Source of the DNA: Jeotgalibacillus proteolyticus
GTDB lineage: Bacteria > Bacillota > Bacilli > Bacillales > Jeotgalibacillaceae
Direction: 5' to 3'
Assembly: GCF_002926065.1 (NCBI RefSeq)
Contig: NZ_PREZ01000001.1
Span: forward strand, 248,001 to 312,000
DNA: 64,000 bases
Position 1 is the first letter of the stretch. Every line of letters begins with the position of its first letter. The translations under genes and the position numbers were made by a program. Below are positions 8,525 through 16,726 of the stretch, in pieces. The notes below the pieces were generated by a model. That model saw only the letters and a list, made by a program, of their open reading frames with translations. It ran no database searches and was not told the origin of the DNA.

Positions 8525-9127
8525 TTAAGGTGCCTGATCTGCAAGCAGCTGTGCATATTTGGCTGCGTCTGCAGGGGGCATTTTCTCAAATATTTTAGCA
8601 ACGGTATCTGTCGGAAGTGCTCTCAGGATGTCTGCTGCTTCGTTATCATTCATACTCAGCAGTACAGGTGCTGCTGTTTTACCTGACATTTCCTTGAACA
8701 CAGATGCCATTTCATTGTTTCTTTTAGACGTTTCTTCCTCTTCCTCTTGCAGCTTGCTTATTTCTTCATTTAGTCGTTCCTGATCAGCGAGCGCCCTGGT
8801 GTTTTCCTCTTCCCGGGTTTTGATCGTGTTTTCTAATTCTGCGATTTTGCTGTCTTTTTCTTTTAATTGCATCTGCAATGCTTCTATCTGTTCTGCTGAA
8901 GTAACAGAATGGCCTTCCGGCAGTGTTTCATTCGCGCCAGAGAGAAAGGGAACCGGAATTCCCGCTTCCTGTGCCTCCTCCAAAACATTGATATCCAGAA
9001 GATAAAAAACGGCTAGCCCCGCAAAAAGAAGAAAAATTGCCGGGATAAAGACGATCATTAAAAACACCTGTAATTTACCTGCGGATTTTGCTTCGTTTAC
9101 TTCTTCCTTTGCAGCTGGTTTATTCAT
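8525..9127 (-). CDS. ylxF: Motility protein YlxF (MotE-like, MgtE N-terminal domain)
   Basis: Membrane-anchored protein of the YlxF/MotE family found in the fla/che operon. MotE-type proteins are linked to stator function in some bacteria; the role in Bacillus is not well defined. The 200 residues show one membrane helix (about 22-46), a coiled coil (about 80-145, repeated Glu/Leu/Lys) and a C-terminal MgtE_N-like helical repeat with ILRALPTDTVAKIFEKMPPA. Start ATG at 9127 with an AGGTGAAA site. It lies four bases after fliJ and 24 before fliK. Confidence 0.87.
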   Translation of the reverse strand: MNKPAAKEEVNEAKSAGKLQVFLMIVFIPAIFLLFAGLAVFYLLDINVLEEAQEAGIPVPFLSGANETLPEGHSVTSAEQIEALQMQLKEKDSKIAELENTIKTREEENTRALADQERLNEEISKLQEEEEETSKRNNEMASVFKEMSGKTAAPVLLSMNDNEAADILRALPTDTVAKIFEKMPPADAAKYAQLLADQAP

Positions 9128-9131
9128 ATTT

Positions 9132-9578
9132 TCACCTGCTTCTTTTGCTCATGAATTGAATAACAGACAGTTCATCCATTATTTTTCCGTCAAGTTTTTT
9201 TTGCAGGTCTAAATACTTTACCTGATCTTTTTCCTTAATTTTTTTGTACTTTTTCACTTCAATCTGCCGTTCCTTCAGCTTTTGTTCATGCCACTGCATA
9301 GCAGACCTTGCCTCCATTACAAGCTTTTGCTGATATGCAATGCTTTTTTCGATGTTTACCAGGAACTGCTGGCTATGTCTGAGCGTTTGAACAGCAACTC
9401 CATTTTGAATGTACGCTGATTGCGACTCCTCCATGGTCTCTTTTTTCTTTAGGAGGTGATAAAGCTTCCTGGCAGTTTGTTCAAAGGATTCAATCGAATC
9501 TTTAAAATGTTCCTCTGCCTCTTTTTCTTCTCTTTCTCTGACTGTCAGAACCCGTTCAAATCTAAACTGTTGTTGCAC
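9132..9578 (-). CDS. fliJ: Flagellar export chaperone FliJ
   Basis: Cytoplasmic coiled-coil stalk of the export ATPase, linking the FliI ring to FlhA and acting as an escort chaperone. The 148 residues are almost wholly helical and charged, with the family segment TLRHSQQFLVNIEKSI near residue 75. Two GTG starts are in frame. I choose 9578 because AAAGGAGA lies nine bases upstream and the product then begins MQQQFRFERVL, aligning with known FliJ starts; the GTG at 9587 is only two bases from the purine run. It begins two bases after the fliI stop. Confidence 0.9.
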   Translation of the reverse strand: MQQQFRFERVLTVREREEKEAEEHFKDSIESFEQTARKLYHLLKKKETMEESQSAYIQNGVAVQTLRHSQQFLVNIEKSIAYQQKLVMEARSAMQWHEQKLKERQIEVKKYKKIKEKDQVKYLDLQKKLDGKIMDELSVIQFMSKRSR

Positions 9579-9580
9579 TT

Positions 9581-10909
9581 TTACCACTCTCCTTTATCCG
9601 CAAGATCGATTAGCTGGTGAACACTCGTTGAAAATTCTATTTTTTCATCAAATGCCTGCTTAAAAAATCTTTTCATATGGGGGGCTGCGTTAATTGAGTC
9701 ATCTATTTCCTGAGAGGAACCTTTTTTATACGCCCCAATATTAATAAGATCTTCGGATTCAGAGTGAGTGCTTAGAAGCTGCCTGACCTTTTCTGCGGCC
9801 TTGAGGTGTTTTGGTTCTGCTAAGTGATTCATTAGTCTGCTTACACTTTTTAAGACATTTATAGCAGGATACTGACCCCTGTTTGCAATCGTACGATCAA
9901 GGACAATATGCCCGTCTAAAATTCCTCTGACTGTATCAGCAATCGGCTCATTCATATCGTCCCCGTCCACGAGCACAGTATAAAAAGCTGTGATGCTTCC
10001 GAATTGATTGGTTCCTGTCCGTTCTAAAAGCTTAGGCAGGATGCCAAAGACGGAAGGTGTGTAGCCTTTAGTAGCAGGGGGTTCTCCAATAGCCAGCCCA
10101 ATTTCACGCTGAGCCATTGCAACCCTTGTAACTGAATCCATCATCAGCATTACATTTAACCCTTTGTCTCGAAAATACTCTGCTATCGCAGTAGCGGTAT
10201 AGGCCCCTTTAATTCTCATCAGAGCCGGCTGATCACTTGTAGCAGCTACAATGATGCTTCTCTTAACCCCTTCAGGTCCTAAATCTCTTTCAATAAATTC
10301 CCTGACTTCTCTTCCCCGCTCCCCAACGAGTGCGATGACATTTAGATCTGCTTCTGTATTTCGGGCAACCATGCCAAGAAGTGTACTTTTTCCTACTCCG
10401 CTTCCGGCAAAGATGCCAATTCGCTGCCCTTTTCCAACTGCCAGCATAGCGTCAATACTTCTCACGCCTACCTCCATTACTTCATGGATGGGGGGTCTGG
10501 TTAATGGATTGGGCGGTTCCTGTTCTGTGATAACCGTCTCCATCCCATCCGGCAAAGGCGTTTCATCGATCGGGATCCCAAGCGGATCTACTACTTGCCC
10601 GATTAAAGACTCGCCCACTTTTATTTCAAGCGGTCCCCCGGTTGCTTCAACGATACTGCCGGGGGAAATGTCCTGAATATGGGTATAGGGCATCAGGACA
10701 ACGATTTCTTCCTTAAAGCCCACTACTTCTGCTTTAATGACCATGCTCTTTTTCTTAAATGAAGAATGGACATGAATATAACAAAGCTCACCGATTGAGC
10801 TTTTTGGACCCTGGGACTCAATCATTAATCCGATTACCTGCTTCACCTTCCCGTAATGGCGCATGGTAGCAACCTTTTCAACATAGGGCAGTAAATCAGC
10901 AGCCTTCAT
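9581..10909 (-). CDS. fliI: Flagellum-specific ATPase FliI
   Basis: Hexameric ATPase of the flagellar type III export apparatus, related to the F1 beta subunit. The Walker A motif GSGVGKST is at residues 169-176. The ATPase signature is also clear: GERGREVREFIE (about 207-218), the Walker B strand LMMDSVTRVAMAQREIG, and PSVFGILPKLLERTG. Length 442 residues is typical. The start ATG follows GGAGAGCTCACG and overlaps the fliH stop by four bases. Its regulator FliH and stalk FliJ are encoded on either side. Confidence 0.97.
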   Translation of the reverse strand: MKAADLLPYVEKVATMRHYGKVKQVIGLMIESQGPKSSIGELCYIHVHSSFKKKSMVIKAEVVGFKEEIVVLMPYTHIQDISPGSIVEATGGPLEIKVGESLIGQVVDPLGIPIDETPLPDGMETVITEQEPPNPLTRPPIHEVMEVGVRSIDAMLAVGKGQRIGIFAGSGVGKSTLLGMVARNTEADLNVIALVGERGREVREFIERDLGPEGVKRSIIVAATSDQPALMRIKGAYTATAIAEYFRDKGLNVMLMMDSVTRVAMAQREIGLAIGEPPATKGYTPSVFGILPKLLERTGTNQFGSITAFYTVLVDGDDMNEPIADTVRGILDGHIVLDRTIANRGQYPAINVLKSVSRLMNHLAEPKHLKAAEKVRQLLSTHSESEDLINIGAYKKGSSQEIDDSINAAPHMKRFFKQAFDEKIEFSTSVHQLIDLADKGEW

Positions 10910-11679
10910 CGTGAGCTCTCCAGCACTGCTTTTAGCTTTTGCTTCATTTCATCCAGCTGAGTATCCAGGCTGATATCGATTCGTCCATTTTTCGTTTCAA
11001 TGAATCCCTGATATGGCTCCAGTTCTTCTTCCGGATAGAGATAGAGCTGTATCTCAGGAGGAAACAATCCGAAAAGCTCGCTGCGTTTTTCATTTATAAG
11101 AGCAAATTGCTCTACCGCAATAAAAAGCTTTATTTCCTTCATCTCTCTCACTTCTTTTAACCCTTTTTTCACGATAGAAAGATAGCTTGAAGGATCCTCT
11201 TTAAGTGCCTGCCCCATAATTTTTTCTGCTGAAGCCATGGCAAGCTGCAGAATCACTTTTTCATTTCGGTCTAAGTGCTCCTGTAGCGCTTCTTTTGTGG
11301 AGGAGACAATATTTCTGGCCTCTTCTACTGAATGATGCAGTTCAGCAAAGCCCTTTTCCCGGCCTTCTTCATACCCTTGGGCAAAGGCTTTTTCATAGGC
11401 TTCCCTTTGCAGATTCACACGCTCGTTTTCCCACTTTAATTTCTCGTTGTCGATCTGCTTGAAAACCTGTGCAGCTTTTGCTTCAGCTTCATCTATTGCC
11501 GACAGGGCCTGCATGTTTGCTTCAGCAAGGATTCTTGATGATTCTTCCTGAGTCTGATTGAGCGTCTGATGCTCAAATTCATGAACATCCGTCCCCGCAA
11601 TACTGAAAGGCTGAAAAGGAATTGATTTGGCATGAAGAGAAGGAGATTGAACAAAATCAGCTTTAATTATTCTAGACAA
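10906..11679 (-). CDS. fliH: Flagellar export ATPase regulator FliH
   Basis: Dimeric negative regulator of FliI that tethers it to the C ring. The protein is 257 residues with a long Glu/Lys/Ala-rich helical section (about 45-150) containing the glycine-spaced run EKAFAQGYEEGREKGFAEL typical of FliH/YscL/AtpF-like proteins. A globular C-terminal domain follows. The start is TTG 11679, overlapping the last eight bases of fliG, with GGAGGAGAGG about six bases upstream and inside the fliG coding sequence. Confidence 0.92.
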   Translation of the reverse strand: MSRIIKADFVQSPSLHAKSIPFQPFSIAGTDVHEFEHQTLNQTQEESSRILAEANMQALSAIDEAEAKAAQVFKQIDNEKLKWENERVNLQREAYEKAFAQGYEEGREKGFAELHHSVEEARNIVSSTKEALQEHLDRNEKVILQLAMASAEKIMGQALKEDPSSYLSIVKKGLKEVREMKEIKLFIAVEQFALINEKRSELFGLFPPEIQLYLYPEEELEPYQGFIETKNGRIDISLDTQLDEMKQKLKAVLESSR

Positions 11680-12685
11680 TTACATCCTCTCCTCCGCCAC
11701 GGGCCACAATGATCTCACCGGCATCTTCCAATAGCCTGATACTGCTGACGATCCTCGATTGCGCTTCCTCAACTTCACGCAATCTGACTGGTCCCATAAA
11801 TTCCATTTCCTCTTTGAAATTTTCTGCCATTCTCTGAGACATATTTTTGAAGATAACTTCTTTTACATCATCCGTTGACACTTTCATAGAGAGTAAAAGA
11901 TCTTCATTTTCGCACTCTCTTATCACCCGCTGAATCGAGCGGTTATCAAGTGTGACGATGTCTTCAAAAACAAACATTCTCTTTTTAATCTCTTCTGCCA
12001 GCTCAGGGTCCTGTATTTCAAGCGAATCAAGTATTAATTTCTCTGTTGCACGGTCAACCCCGTTGAGAACCTCAACGACCGATTCGATGCCTCCGGTTTC
12101 TGTCTGATCCTGCGAAACGGCGGAAGAAAGCTTTCTTTCAAGCACTGACTCAATTTCGCTTATCACTTCAGGACTGGTGGTGTCCATCAGAGCAATCCTT
12201 TTTGCGATATCTGTCTGAACCTCCTGCGGCAAAGCAGAAAGAATCTTACCGGACTGCTGAGGGTTTAAGTAAGATAAAATCAACGCGATCGTTTGAGGAT
12301 GTTCATTCTGTATAAAATTAAATATTTGCATCGGATCTGCACGTTTTGCAAAATCAAATGGACGAACCTGCAATGATGAAGTCAATCTGTTTATCACGGC
12401 GTTTGCCTGGTCCATTCCCACAGCTCTTTCAAGAATGGACTTTGCATAGCCAATCCCGCCTTGTGAGATGTAGTCCTGCGCAAGGGCAATATTATGAAAT
12501 TCCTCAAGAACCTCTTCCTTCGCTTCCGGTTCAACCTTCTTGACCCCTGCAATTTCTAGTGTAAGATGTTCAATTTCGTCTTCAGTAAGGTGCTTATAAA
12601 TTCCGGAAGCCGCATCGGGTCCTAAAGAAATCAGCAGAATAGCTGCCTTTTGTTTTCCGGATAAGCGTTTATCTTTCTTAATGAT
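11672..12685 (-). CDS. fliG: Flagellar motor switch protein FliG (non-canonical start)
   Basis: C-ring protein that interacts with the stator and generates torque. Its armadillo-like N-terminal, middle and C-terminal domains are all present. The middle domain starts near FNFIQNEHPQTIALILSYLN; the C-terminal domain has MFVFEDIVTLDNRSIQ and the charged helix with MSQRMAENFKEEM. The frame extends to the conserved N-terminus RLSGKQKAAILLISLG, yet between the upstream in-frame TGA (12694-12692) and GTG 12421 there is no ATG, GTG or TTG. ATC at 12685 aligns with the Met of relatives (337 residues) and lies nine bases after GGAG. ATT at 12682 is the alternative. A start at 12421 would delete the FliF-binding domain. 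Confidence 0.88.
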   Translation of the reverse strand: MIKKDKRLSGKQKAAILLISLGPDAASGIYKHLTEDEIEHLTLEIAGVKKVEPEAKEEVLEEFHNIALAQDYISQGGIGYAKSILERAVGMDQANAVINRLTSSLQVRPFDFAKRADPMQIFNFIQNEHPQTIALILSYLNPQQSGKILSALPQEVQTDIAKRIALMDTTSPEVISEIESVLERKLSSAVSQDQTETGGIESVVEVLNGVDRATEKLILDSLEIQDPELAEEIKKRMFVFEDIVTLDNRSIQRVIRECENEDLLLSMKVSTDDVKEVIFKNMSQRMAENFKEEMEFMGPVRLREVEEAQSRIVSSIRLLEDAGEIIVARGGGEDVIV

Positions 12686-12697
12686 GTCAACTCACTC

Positions 12698-14290
12698 CTA
12701 CTCTTCTGCAATCCAGGATCTTAAAAGCTTTGCGAAATCTTCAGGTTTTTCCCTGGCCATTTTTTCAATTTGCTTTCTGCGAATAACTTCATCTGTTTCT
12801 TTCACTTCATTAACATCCGCCAGTGCAGCAGCAACCTCCTCCTGTTCAAGGATAATTTCCTCTTCAGGTTCAGCCTGATTTCTTTTCCTCATTACGAAGA
12901 AGACAAGAACACCTATCACCAGCAGTAAAACTCCACCTGCTAAATAACCCCACCATGGGATAGCAGAACCCGGTTCATTATCCTCGAAGTCGACTTTCCC
13001 ATTAAACGGCTGGACAAATACCGCTACTTTTTCTTCTAAGTCATCTACTGTCAGGTCTGCTGAATATTCATTATCTATTGAGGTCTTTATAATGGTTTGC
13101 AGCATATTTTCAATATCGTTAATCCGCTCCTGTGGTAAAGAAGCCTCATTTTCAGGGTCTGGCGGCTCAACCATTACTTGAAACCCTATGTCGCGAATAC
13201 GATATGGACTTTCTACAATATTCCGATGAATCCGGTTAACCTCCCGATTAATCGATTCCTCTACCCGTTCATATTCTCCATCGCCGCCCTGAGCTTCAAC
13301 GAATCCTGTTAAATTATCCGTCGGGTCACCGCCTTCAGTTACCCCGCCTGCATTCCCGGTTCCTTCAAAGGTTTCAGAAATCCGCTGAGCACTTGTTTCA
13401 ATTCCCTCCATATTGTCCTCATCAACTGGAGTCACAAGGTTTTCTTCTCTTTGTTCCTGATCAAAGTCAATATCAGTAGAAATGGAAACTACTACTTTAT
13501 TTTGACCCATCAAAGTTGCAAGCATCGTCTGCACCTGTCTTTGCAAATCTCTCTCAATTGTTTGCTTAATAGACATTTGCTCTGTCACATTTACACCTGA
13601 AAAAGAAGAATTTTCATTTTTATAGTCAAAGTACTCAAATAATTGGTTCATTATGACGATATTATCAGTAGGAAGGTTTGGAACACTTTTGGAAACCAGA
13701 TGGTAAAGCGATTGAATCTGATTTTCTGAAAATTGATAGCCAGGCTGGGTGTTTAAAACAATCGAAGCGGACCCTTCCTCTGTACTGTCCTTTAAAAACA
13801 CACCCTGCTCTGGAAGGGTGATCATAACCCTTGCATCCTGCACGCCATCAATGCTTTTTATTAATTCGCCTAATTCTGTTTGCATAGCATCAAGCTTAAG
13901 CACGTTAAATTCATTGTCCGTCATGCCAAACCCCGCATTTTCACTAAAAAACGAATAATCAATGTTTCCACTTTGCGGTATGCCTTCTGCTGCAAGTTCA
14001 ACCATTAGGGACTCAACCTGCTGTTCAGGAACTAAAATGGCCGTTCCTCCCTGAGTTATTTCAGATGGAATACCCCTGCCGTCGAGGTTTTCTTTAATCC
14101 TTCCAGTTTCTGAAGGCGACAGATTACTATATAAGGGCACAAGGGTGCTTTGGTTGGCAAGGAGAGCAATAGTGATAATAAGCGCTGCTAAGAGCAGCAC
14201 CCCTCCTCCTCCATAAATTAATTGCTTTTTAGGCCGTTCAGCAAAAAACGTTTTAACTTGTGCGGGTAATTGCTGAAATCTCTCGTTCAT
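12698..14290 (-). CDS. fliF: Flagellar MS-ring protein FliF
   Basis: Forms the membrane MS ring on which the basal body is built. The 530 residues include an N-terminal membrane helix (about 24-44), two ring-building YscJ/FliF domains (about 45-330), an acidic Gly/Glu linker, a second membrane helix (about 443-465) and a cytoplasmic tail that binds FliG, ending in PEDFAKLLRSWIAEE. ATG 14290 has GGAGG six bases upstream; a GTG directly before it is less well spaced. The stop codon TAG contributes the start of the fliG ribosome binding site. Confidence 0.96.
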   Translation of the reverse strand: MNERFQQLPAQVKTFFAERPKKQLIYGGGGVLLLAALIITIALLANQSTLVPLYSNLSPSETGRIKENLDGRGIPSEITQGGTAILVPEQQVESLMVELAAEGIPQSGNIDYSFFSENAGFGMTDNEFNVLKLDAMQTELGELIKSIDGVQDARVMITLPEQGVFLKDSTEEGSASIVLNTQPGYQFSENQIQSLYHLVSKSVPNLPTDNIVIMNQLFEYFDYKNENSSFSGVNVTEQMSIKQTIERDLQRQVQTMLATLMGQNKVVVSISTDIDFDQEQREENLVTPVDEDNMEGIETSAQRISETFEGTGNAGGVTEGGDPTDNLTGFVEAQGGDGEYERVEESINREVNRIHRNIVESPYRIRDIGFQVMVEPPDPENEASLPQERINDIENMLQTIIKTSIDNEYSADLTVDDLEEKVAVFVQPFNGKVDFEDNEPGSAIPWWGYLAGGVLLLVIGVLVFFVMRKRNQAEPEEEIILEQEEVAAALADVNEVKETDEVIRRKQIEKMAREKPEDFAKLLRSWIAEE

Positions 14291-14343
14291 CACAATCCTC
14301 CGGTCTTTCGGTTAAATGCAAAGCCATAAGAATTGAGCTTCCA

Positions 14344-14655
14344 TTAAACAGGCATTCTCATAATTTCTTGATAAGCTTCTACCGCTTTATTTCTCATTTC
14401 CATCGTTAGTGCCAGTGATACCGATGCTTTTTGGGACGCAATCATTACATCATGTAATTCAACCTGCTCTCCATTAACAAGCTTCTTAGTCATAGCATCG
14501 CTTTGCACCTGCGCCGTATTCAATTCATTAATTGAGTTTTTGAGCATAGCTGCGAAATTTTGCTGTGCTTCAGATGGCGAAAGCTTTTGTTTATCAGAAG
14601 AATTCAGCTGAGTTAATGACTCCATCCCAAATGAAGTGACTGATTGTATCGGCAT
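14344..14655 (-). CDS. fliE: Flagellar hook-basal body protein FliE
   Basis: Small rod adaptor between the MS ring and the rod, and an early export substrate. The 103 residues end in the conserved C-terminal block ASVSLALTMEMRNKAVEAYQ followed by EIMRMPV, which identifies the family. The start ATG has AGAGGTGAAG upstream. It is placed between flgC and fliF, 16 bases after flgC, as expected. Confidence 0.95.
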   Translation of the reverse strand: MPIQSVTSFGMESLTQLNSSDKQKLSPSEAQQNFAAMLKNSINELNTAQVQSDAMTKKLVNGEQVELHDVMIASQKASVSLALTMEMRNKAVEAYQEIMRMPV

Positions 14656-14671
14656 TTACTTCACCTCTTTC

Positions 14672-15124
14672 TTAAGATTTTCCAATTTGCAGCGCCCTCA
14701 TCATCATCGACTTATTTGCATTAAATACAGTTACATTCGCTTCATATGATCGCGTCGCTGACATCAGGTCCACCATTTCCCTTAAAGGATCCACATTCGA
14801 TAATTCTACATAGCCTTCCTCGTTAGCATCCTGATGCGCCGGGTCATAAAGTAATTCCCCTGGAGTTTCGGTATCCTTTCGTATGGCAGATACAGTGACG
14901 CCGCTCCCTGGAGAAGCATTCGAGCTTTTTGCTTTTGATAGTAAGGAGGAAAAAGTGTCCCCGCTTTGCTGCAGAGCAACTGATTTTCTTTTATATGGCT
15001 GCCATTCTCCATTTTCATATGTAGCCCTTGTCGTATCAGCGTTTGCAATATTCGAAGATATAACATCCATTCTTAAGCGCTGGGCAGTCAAAGCGGTGGC
15101 AGTTGTGTTCATGGAATGAAACAT
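14672..15124 (-). CDS. flgC: Flagellar basal-body rod protein FlgC
   Basis: Proximal rod subunit. The N-terminal rod motif SSNIANADTTR is at about residues 24-34, and the C-terminal rod/hook signature SNVDPLREMVDLMSATRSYE at about 108-127. Length is 150 residues. The start is ATG 15124. The GGAGGT site is about 12 bases upstream, a long spacing; an in-frame ATG four codons later is possible but would remove residues conserved in relatives. Confidence 0.94.
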   Translation of the reverse strand: MFHSMNTTATALTAQRLRMDVISSNIANADTTRATYENGEWQPYKRKSVALQQSGDTFSSLLSKAKSSNASPGSGVTVSAIRKDTETPGELLYDPAHQDANEEGYVELSNVDPLREMVDLMSATRSYEANVTVFNANKSMMMRALQIGKS

Positions 15125-15130
15125 AACTTT

Positions 15131-15523
15131 TTATTTACCTCCTTTTATAACAGTATTTAAAGTGCTGAACTTTCCGCTGATTCTTTCAATAAGCGCATCG
15201 TAGTAAATTTGATTCGTTGCCATATTCGCCATTTCCCTGTCCATATCTACTCCATTTCCATTTTGACGAATACTGTAATTTCTTTCCGCAATTCGAGGTT
15301 CACCCGGATCTGTATTCATTCCAAATGGAGAGGGATTTTTTCCTGATCCGTTTGAAGATTGCAATTTCATTTCATTTTGTAATATTCCCTTGAAACTTAC
15401 TTCTTTCGACTTATATCCAGGAGTATCTGCATTAGCGATATTATTAGCAATGACTTTTTGCTTAACAGATGAGTAAGCGAGACCACTTTCTATTTTACTT
15501 ATTGTTCCAGTAAATAAATTCAA
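15131..15523 (-). CDS. flgB: Flagellar basal-body rod protein FlgB
   Basis: First gene of the fla/che operon and proximal rod subunit. The typical IANNIANADTPGYKSKEVSF motif is at about residues 25-44, and the C-terminal half has the DMDREMANMATNQIYYDALI helix. I start at TTG 15523 (MNLFTGTIS, 130 residues) because relatives begin with this pattern and GAGGTG lies about six bases upstream. GTG 15529 would overlap that ribosome binding site. Confidence 0.92.
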   Translation of the reverse strand: MNLFTGTISKIESGLAYSSVKQKVIANNIANADTPGYKSKEVSFKGILQNEMKLQSSNGSGKNPSPFGMNTDPGEPRIAERNYSIRQNGNGVDMDREMANMATNQIYYDALIERISGKFSTLNTVIKGGK

Positions 15524-15619
15524 ATCCACACCTCATTCCCTCTTCAAACAAGATAAATAAACACTTATACATCATTTTACTTTCATGCTTAATCTTAGTC
15601 TATAGCTAGACAGAAAGTA

Positions 15620-15648
15620 ATTATAGCCTAAAAGAACCAATTTATAAA
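15620..15648 (-). promoter_or_regulatory. Putative sigma-A promoter of the fla/che operon
   Basis: On the minus strand a perfect -10 TATAAT (15625-15620) is preceded after 17 bases by TTTATA, a weak -35. It lies about 95 bases before flgB. A second, weaker pair (TTGAGG, 18 bases, TATAAA) lies farther upstream at about 15669-15698. I found no convincing sigma-D site (TAAA, 15 bases, GCCGATAT) here. The 343 bases between codY and flgB otherwise hold only the codY terminator and AT-rich sequence. Confidence 0.5.
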
Positions 15649-15826
15649 AAAGATTCTTTAAACCCAGTTTATAGAGTAATTCGACAGGATTCCTCAATTT
15701 CCTCTTGTATTTTAAATGTTTTTTTAAAATTTTATATGTACGTTGTTATTTAAGAAACATTTTCGTAATAATAATTCCATAAATATCCTTTGTCGTATTT
15801 CTTTCTTCCTCTCCTAAAAAAATGCA

Positions 15827-15854
15827 CAAAAAAAGCCCGGCAATAGTGCCGGAC
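15827..15854 (-). terminator. Rho-independent terminator after codY
   Basis: The minus strand reads GTCCGGCACTATTGCCGGGC followed by seven T. The six-base-pair GC stem CCGGCA/TGCCGG with a four-base loop begins 13 bases after the codY stop. It separates the codY unit from the fla/che promoter. Confidence 0.9.
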
Positions 15855-15866
15855 CTTCTGATAAAT

Positions 15867-16652
15867 TTAGCTGTTTTTAATATTTTCTAATTCGAAAAGG
15901 AATTTATTATTTAATACTTTAATGTAAGTTCCTTTCATTCCAAGAGAGCGTGATTCTATAACTCCTGCACTTTCAAGCTTTCTAAGTGCATTAACGATAA
16001 CTGATCTGGTTATGCCTACACGATCTGCAATCTTAGAAGCAACAAGAAGTCCTTCATTCCCGTCAAGCTCTTCAAAAATATGCTCAATTGCTTCGAGCTC
16101 ACTGTATGATAAAGAGCTGATTGCCATTTGAACAACCGCTTTACTTCTTGCTTCCACTTCAATTTCATCTGCTTTTTCACGAAGAATCTCCATTCCAACT
16201 ACAGTAGCACCATACTCGCCAAGAATAAGATCGTCATCTTCAAAAGCCTGTTCAACGCGGGCAAGAATTAACGTACCCAGTCTGTCTCCACCGCCAATGA
16301 TCGGAACAACTGTTGTTAAGCCGTTTTTAAATAAGTCTTTATTCTCAACAGGAAATGCAGTGTACTCACTTTCAACATCAAGGTTAGTAGATGTCTCAGT
16401 GATATTAAATAGATTCTTTGTGTATTCTTCAGGAAATTGACGGTCTTCAAGCATTTGTTTCATACGCTCATTTTCAATTTGCTGATTTACAGCAAATCCA
16501 AGGAGCTTTCCCTTTCTGCTTACAATAAAAACATTTGCTTCAATGACATCAGAAAGAGTTTCTGCCATTTCCTTAAAGTTTACTGGCTTTCCTGCTGATT
16601 GTTGCAGCATCGAGTTAATTTGTCTTGTTTTACCTAATAAATTCATTTTCAT
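15867..16652 (-). CDS. codY: GTP- and branched-chain amino acid-sensing regulator CodY
   Basis: Global repressor that couples nutrient status (GTP and Ile/Leu/Val) to metabolism, motility and sporulation in low-GC Gram-positives. The N-terminal GAF domain (about residues 1-155) is followed by a winged helix domain with [20 protein letters not shown] (about 206-225), the recognition region. The start is ATG 16652, five bases after AGGAGG; ATG 16646 is also possible and matches the family N-terminus ([13 protein letters not shown]). It follows hslU, the B. subtilis xerC-hslV-hslU-codY order. Confidence 0.97.
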   Translation of the reverse strand: MKMNLLGKTRQINSMLQQSAGKPVNFKEMAETLSDVIEANVFIVSRKGKLLGFAVNQQIENERMKQMLEDRQFPEEYTKNLFNITETSTNLDVESEYTAFPVENKDLFKNGLTTVVPIIGGGDRLGTLILARVEQAFEDDDLILGEYGATVVGMEILREKADEIEVEARSKAVVQMAISSLSYSELEAIEHIFEELDGNEGLLVASKIADRVGITRSVIVNALRKLESAGVIESRSLGMKGTYIKVLNNKFLFELENIKNS

Positions 16653-16726
16653 CAAGTCCTCCTACATTCTTAAAAAATCGATTTATATCCAATACTCATC
16701 TTTCCCTAACCAAACTAATTCAAACC

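Noticed and set aside
10251-10676. Open frame of 141 codons on the plus strand opposite fliI
   Set aside because: Shadow of a strongly conserved ATPase gene, with a Pro/Ser-rich product and no supporting signals.
11672-12421. FliG as a truncated protein of 249 residues starting at GTG 12421
   Set aside because: The same frame runs on upstream through the full conserved N-terminal FliG domain to a ribosome binding site, so a rare start codon is a better explanation than truncation.
15690-15760. CodY box upstream of flgB (AATTTT followed by A-run)
   Set aside because: Best match to AATTTTCWGAAAATT has about four mismatches in very AT-rich sequence, so it is not distinguishable from chance.
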